Shown here piece by piece: positions 60,872 to 64,000 of a DNA stretch of 64,000 nt (position 1 is its first letter; each line of letters begins with the position of its first letter). Source of the DNA: an uncultured Cellvibrio sp. GTDB lineage: Bacteria; Pseudomonadota; Gammaproteobacteria; Pseudomonadales; Cellvibrionaceae. The stretch covers positions 62,001 through 126,000 of the forward strand of contig CALFXJ010000005.1 of assembly GCA_937958105.1 (NCBI GenBank), written 5' to 3'. Position numbers and translations under genes: made by a program. Below the pieces are notes generated by a model, which did no database searches, had not been told where the DNA came from, and worked only from the letters and a program-made list of their open reading frames with translations.

Positions 60872-61981
60872 ATGTCTATTTCAACTTCCTCCTCTCAGCC
60901 TTTGGTCATTGTCGGTATGTCCGGCGGCGTGGATTCTTCCGTCTCCGCCTTGCTGTTGCAGCAGCAAGGCTATCGGGTAGAAGGCCTGTTCATGAAGAAC
61001 TGGGATGAGGATGATGGTACGGAATACTGCACAGCCAAGGCCGATCTGGCGGACGCGCAGCGGGTGTGCGATAAGCTGGGTATCAAACTGCACACCGCCA
61101 ACTTTGCCGCTGAATACTGGGATAACGTTTTCGAACATTTCCTGGCGGAATATAAGGCCGGGCGCACCCCCAATCCCGACATCCTCTGCAACCGGGAGAT
61201 CAAGTTCAAGGTATTCCTCGAGTATGCGCAGATGCTGGGCGGCGAACTGATTGCCACCGGGCATTACACCCGCCGGGCGGACCGCGACGGTCGTACCTAT
61301 CTGCTGAAGGGACTGGATCCCAACAAAGATCAAAGTTATTTCCTGCATGCTGTGGGCGAAGCAGAGTTTGCCCGCTCGCTGTTTCCGGTGGGCGAACTGG
61401 AGAAGCCCGAGGTGCGCCGCATTGCCGAGCAACATGGGCTGGTCACCCACAACAAGAAGGACAGTACCGGTATCTGCTTCATTGGCGAGCGGCGCTTTAA
61501 AGATTTTCTGCAGCAATACCTGCCGGCTCAGCCTGGCACTATCGAAACGCCTGAGGGTGTGGTTATTGGCGAGCACAGCGGTCTGATGTACCACACCATC
61601 GGCCAGCGGCAGGGTCTGGGCATCGGTGGCGTGAAAGGCGCCAGTGAAGCGCCCTGGTTCGTGGTAGGCAAGGATCTGGAGCGCAATGTCCTGCTTGTGG
61701 CCCAAGGCACCGACCATCCCTTACTTTTCAATAATCGTTTGATTGCGCAGCAGGCCCATTGGATTAATGGCGAGCCGCCCTCACATCAATTCCGCTGTAC
61801 GGCCAAGGTCCGTTATCGCCAGGCCGACCAGACTTGCACCGTCACTGTTGAGCCGGACAGTCGACTGACCGTTGTTTTTGATGAAGCACAACGTGCGATT
61901 ACACCGGGGCAATCGGCAGTCTTTTATCTGGGTGACGTCTGCCTGGGCGGTGCGGTCATTGAAGCGACCGACAACGTCTAA
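60872..61981 (+). CDS. mnmA: tRNA-specific 2-thiouridylase MnmA
   Basis: Introduces sulfur at U34 of tRNA-Lys, Glu and Gln, 369 residues. The ATP-binding PP-loop is GMSGGVDSSV (15-24). The catalytic cysteine pair lies in NPDILCNREIKF and STGICFIGERRFKDFL. ATG at 60872 is used; the upstream frame from 60743 overlaps nudJ and lacks family sequence. It precedes hflD by 76 bases. Confidence 0.96.
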   Translation: MSISTSSSQPLVIVGMSGGVDSSVSALLLQQQGYRVEGLFMKNWDEDDGTEYCTAKADLADAQRVCDKLGIKLHTANFAAEYWDNVFEHFLAEYKAGRTPNPDILCNREIKFKVFLEYAQMLGGELIATGHYTRRADRDGRTYLLKGLDPNKDQSYFLHAVGEAEFARSLFPVGELEKPEVRRIAEQHGLVTHNKKDSTGICFIGERRFKDFLQQYLPAQPGTIETPEGVVIGEHSGLMYHTIGQRQGLGIGGVKGASEAPWFVVGKDLERNVLLVAQGTDHPLLFNNRLIAQQAHWINGEPPSHQFRCTAKVRYRQADQTCTVTVEPDSRLTVVFDEAQRAITPGQSAVFYLGDVCLGGAVIEATDNV

Positions 61982-62057
61982 GCTGTTGCCGGCAATCCGG
62001 CCTGGCCTCGTGTTATCTACACCCCTGAACTATTTCTTGTGAGTGGAATAAGCGTTC

Positions 62058-62702
62058 GTGAGTAAGAATTGGAATGACCTCAGCATCGCCCTCGCCGGGC
62101 TGTTTCAGGCGACGGGGCTCGTGGAGCAATTGGCAAAAACCGGCTATGTGCCCACCGACACCTACAAGTGCAGCATTGAGAGCCTGTTTGTATTGAGTCC
62201 GGAGAACACGCTCGCCGTATACGGTAATGATCTCGCCAATCTGCATTTTGGCCTGACTATCCTGCGCGATGTTCTGCAACAGGCCAGTCTCGGCCAGCAG
62301 CACAAACACGCTGACGCACTGCGCTACAGTCTGGGCATCCTGCATCTGCAGAAGAAGCTCAACGGTCGCAAGGATATGCTCGGAGTGATTGGCAGCCGCT
62401 TGAAGCAGGCGGCTCAACAGGCAGAGCATTTTTCCACCACACATGACAATGTGATCGCCAATATTGGCGGACTTTATACCGAAACCATCAGCACCTTCCG
62501 TTTCCGCATCCAGGTTACCGGTGACTACAACTACCTGCAGCAACAGCGCATTGCCCATCAGGTCCGCGCCCTGCTGTTGGCAGGGATTCGTTCCGCTACC
62601 CTCTGGCGTCAACTGGGTGGAAATCGCTGGCAGCTGCTGATGCATCGCAGGAAGATTGCTGAGGCCGCCGATACCCTCCTGCGCTCGATCCCACTCCACT
62701 GA
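62058..62702 (+). CDS. hflD: HflD, high-frequency lysogenisation protein
   Basis: A 214-residue peripheral membrane-associated protein that in E. coli influences lambda CII and lysogeny. The N-terminal ALAGLFQATGLVEQLAKTGY and the later ILHLQKKLNGRKDMLGVIG and LLLAGIRSATLWRQLGGNRWQLL segments match the family. GTG at 62058 is the start; no better ATG precedes. Sits between mnmA and purB as usual. Confidence 0.92.
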   Translation: MSKNWNDLSIALAGLFQATGLVEQLAKTGYVPTDTYKCSIESLFVLSPENTLAVYGNDLANLHFGLTILRDVLQQASLGQQHKHADALRYSLGILHLQKKLNGRKDMLGVIGSRLKQAAQQAEHFSTTHDNVIANIGGLYTETISTFRFRIQVTGDYNYLQQQRIAHQVRALLLAGIRSATLWRQLGGNRWQLLMHRRKIAEAADTLLRSIPLH

Positions 62703-62823
62703 TCTACACGGTCATTCAAGATCCGTAGTTCCGCCATGACAGGGGCACAAACCTCTGAAAAAAACCGGCATTTTGGGTATCATGGCGACCTTTTAACCTG
62801 ATTGCAGAAAGAGACCTCCGCCC

Positions 62824-64000
62824 ATGGAAACCGCATTTGCCACCCTTTCCCCGCTCAACGCTGTATCCCCTGTTGATGGCCGCTATGGCAGCAAAACCCT
62901 TGCTCTGCGCGGTATCTTCAGTGAATTCGGGCTGATCCGCTGCCGGGTGGAGGTGGAAGTGCGCTGGCTGCAGCAACTGAGCCGTCATCCAGGTATCCCG
63001 GAAGTCCCCGCCTTCAGCGATGCAACTAATGCCCAGCTGGACGCAATCGTCGCAAATTTCGATGAAGCCCAGGCGCAAAGCATCAAAGACATTGAACGCA
63101 CCACTAACCATGACGTTAAGGCAGTGGAGTATTTCCTGAAGAAGCAATTTGCCGGCAACAGCGAGCTGGAAGCCGTCCTGGAGTTTGTGCACTTCGCCTG
63201 TACCAGTGAGGATATCAACAACCTGTCCCACGCTCTGATGCTGAAAGCCGGGCGTGAGGTGTTTGTCAAAGACGCCCAGGCCATCATTGATGCCATCGTT
63301 AAACTTGCACACGACTATGCAGCTGACCCCATGCTGTCACGTACTCATGGCCAGACCGCATCTCCCACCACGGTGGGTAAAGAAATGGCTAACGTTGCCG
63401 CGCGTCTGCGTCGCCAGCTGGCTCAGATCGAAAAGGTAGAGCTGCTCGGCAAGATCAACGGCGCGGTGGGAAATTACAACGCTCACCTGTCCGCATACCC
63501 CGACGTCGACTGGCAGACGAATGCGAAAGCGTTTGTAGAAAGCCTGGGCTTAACCTGGAACCCCTACACCACACAGATTGAGCCCCACGATTACATCGCT
63601 GAACTGTTTGACGGCATTGTGCGTTTTAATACCATCCTGATTGATTTTGACCGGGATGTCTGGGGTTACATTTCACTCGGTTACTTCAAGCAAAAAACCA
63701 TTGCTGGCGAAGTCGGCTCCTCTACCATGCCTCACAAAGTTAATCCGATCGATTTTGAGAACTCGGAAGGCAATCTCGGCATTGCCAACGCCATCTTCAC
63801 CCACCTTGCTCAGAAGCTGCCGATCTCTCGCTGGCAGCGTGACCTTACCGACTCCACAGTGTTGCGCAACATGGGAGTAGGTTTCGGTTATGGAATGATT
63901 GCCTATGCGTCGACATTGAAAGGTATCGGTAAACTGGAGATCAATCGAGCGCGCCTGGCAGAAGATCTCAACAACAGCTGGGAAGTGCTGGCTGAGCCCA
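62824..64000 (+). CDS. purB: Adenylosuccinate lyase (partial, cut by window end)
   Basis: Purine-biosynthesis lyase that acts on SAICAR and adenylosuccinate. The first 392 codons are in the window; the end is beyond it. The signature is GSSTMPHKVNPIDFENSEG, and the active-site histidine lies in SRTHGQTASPTTVG, both complete. ATG at 62824 is the start, with GAGACC upstream. Shown only from the raw sequence, since it runs off the edge. It closes the nudJ-mnmA-hflD-purB set, 121 bases after hflD. Confidence 0.95.
   Translation, partial: METAFATLSPLNAVSPVDGRYGSKTLALRGIFSEFGLIRCRVEVEVRWLQQLSRHPGIPEVPAFSDATNAQLDAIVANFDEAQAQSIKDIERTTNHDVKAVEYFLKKQFAGNSELEAVLEFVHFACTSEDINNLSHALMLKAGREVFVKDAQAIIDAIVKLAHDYAADPMLSRTHGQTASPTTVGKEMANVAARLRRQLAQIEKVELLGKINGAVGNYNAHLSAYPDVDWQTNAKAFVESLGLTWNPYTTQIEPHDYIAELFDGIVRFNTILIDFDRDVWGYISLGYFKQKTIAGEVGSSTMPHKVNPIDFENSEGNLGIANAIFTHLAQKLPISRWQRDLTDSTVLRNMGVGFGYGMIAYASTLKGIGKLEINRARLAEDLNNSWEVLAEP

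Noticed and set aside
1..64000. CRISPR arrays, prophage, insertion sequences with transposases, rRNA genes
   Set aside because: No repeat-spacer pattern, transposase or integrase, phage structural gene or rRNA stretch was seen in the sequence.

Overview
The window reads as chromosomal DNA of a Cellvibrio-like gammaproteobacterium (family Cellvibrionaceae). Three things suggest this. Two very large TonB-dependent receptors sit beside a secreted GH26 mannanase with CBM2 and CBM10 modules joined by a long serine linker, an architecture typical of Cellvibrio. The housekeeping gene order (alaS-lysC-csrA-tRNA-Ser; aat-bpt-infA / clpA-clpS / csp / icd; nudJ-mnmA-hflD-purB) is that of the pseudomonad side of the Gammaproteobacteria. 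The sugar genes form a complete Entner-Doudoroff run. Species assignment is inference.

Layout. 1-2.2 kb: tail of an unidentified gene, then a YadGH-type ABC exporter. 2.2-12.4 kb (minus strand): a polysaccharide-uptake style island made of TonB-dependent receptor 2, then SapC, a JmjC/cupin protein and a flavin-dependent tryptophan-halogenase-like protein, then TonB-dependent receptor 1. Both receptors have the same 14-bp palindrome TGACAGCGCTGTCA upstream and a related stem-loop about 100 nt before the start codon. 13-16 kb: ZIP metal transporter and GH26 mannanase. 16-18.4 kb: tRNA-Ala, gltX and a VOC protein. 18.5-25.6 kb: a cell-surface/LPS core locus (DUF6165, WaaC heptosyltransferase, CDP-glycerol transferase-like protein, two GT4 enzymes, and an unusual fusion of an LPS-type kinase with a glycosidase-like domain). 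25.8-34.9 kb: valS, a palindromic element, tRNA-Ser, csrA, lysC, alaS, a Trm112-like protein and an M23 peptidase.

35-44.3 kb (minus): pgi, edd, zwf, pgl, eda, gap, pyk. Together these take fructose-6-P or glucose-6-P through the Entner-Doudoroff route to pyruvate. 44.7-48.2 kb: a GH84-like protein without a signal peptide, a carboxylesterase and a HipBA toxin-antitoxin pair. 48.5-58.8 kb: ppnN, aat, bpt, infA, clpA, clpS, a CspD-like protein, monomeric icd and rluE. 58.9-60.2 kb: a PadR regulator with a HAAS-type membrane protein, preceded by two tandem 21-bp palindromes. 60.3-64 kb: nudJ-mnmA-hflD-purB, with purB cut by the window end.

No CRISPR array, prophage, transposase or rRNA gene is visible. 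The most unusual items are the kinase-glycosidase fusion, the receptor pair with shared operator and leader hairpin, the nested inverted repeat next to valS, and the tandem PadR operators.
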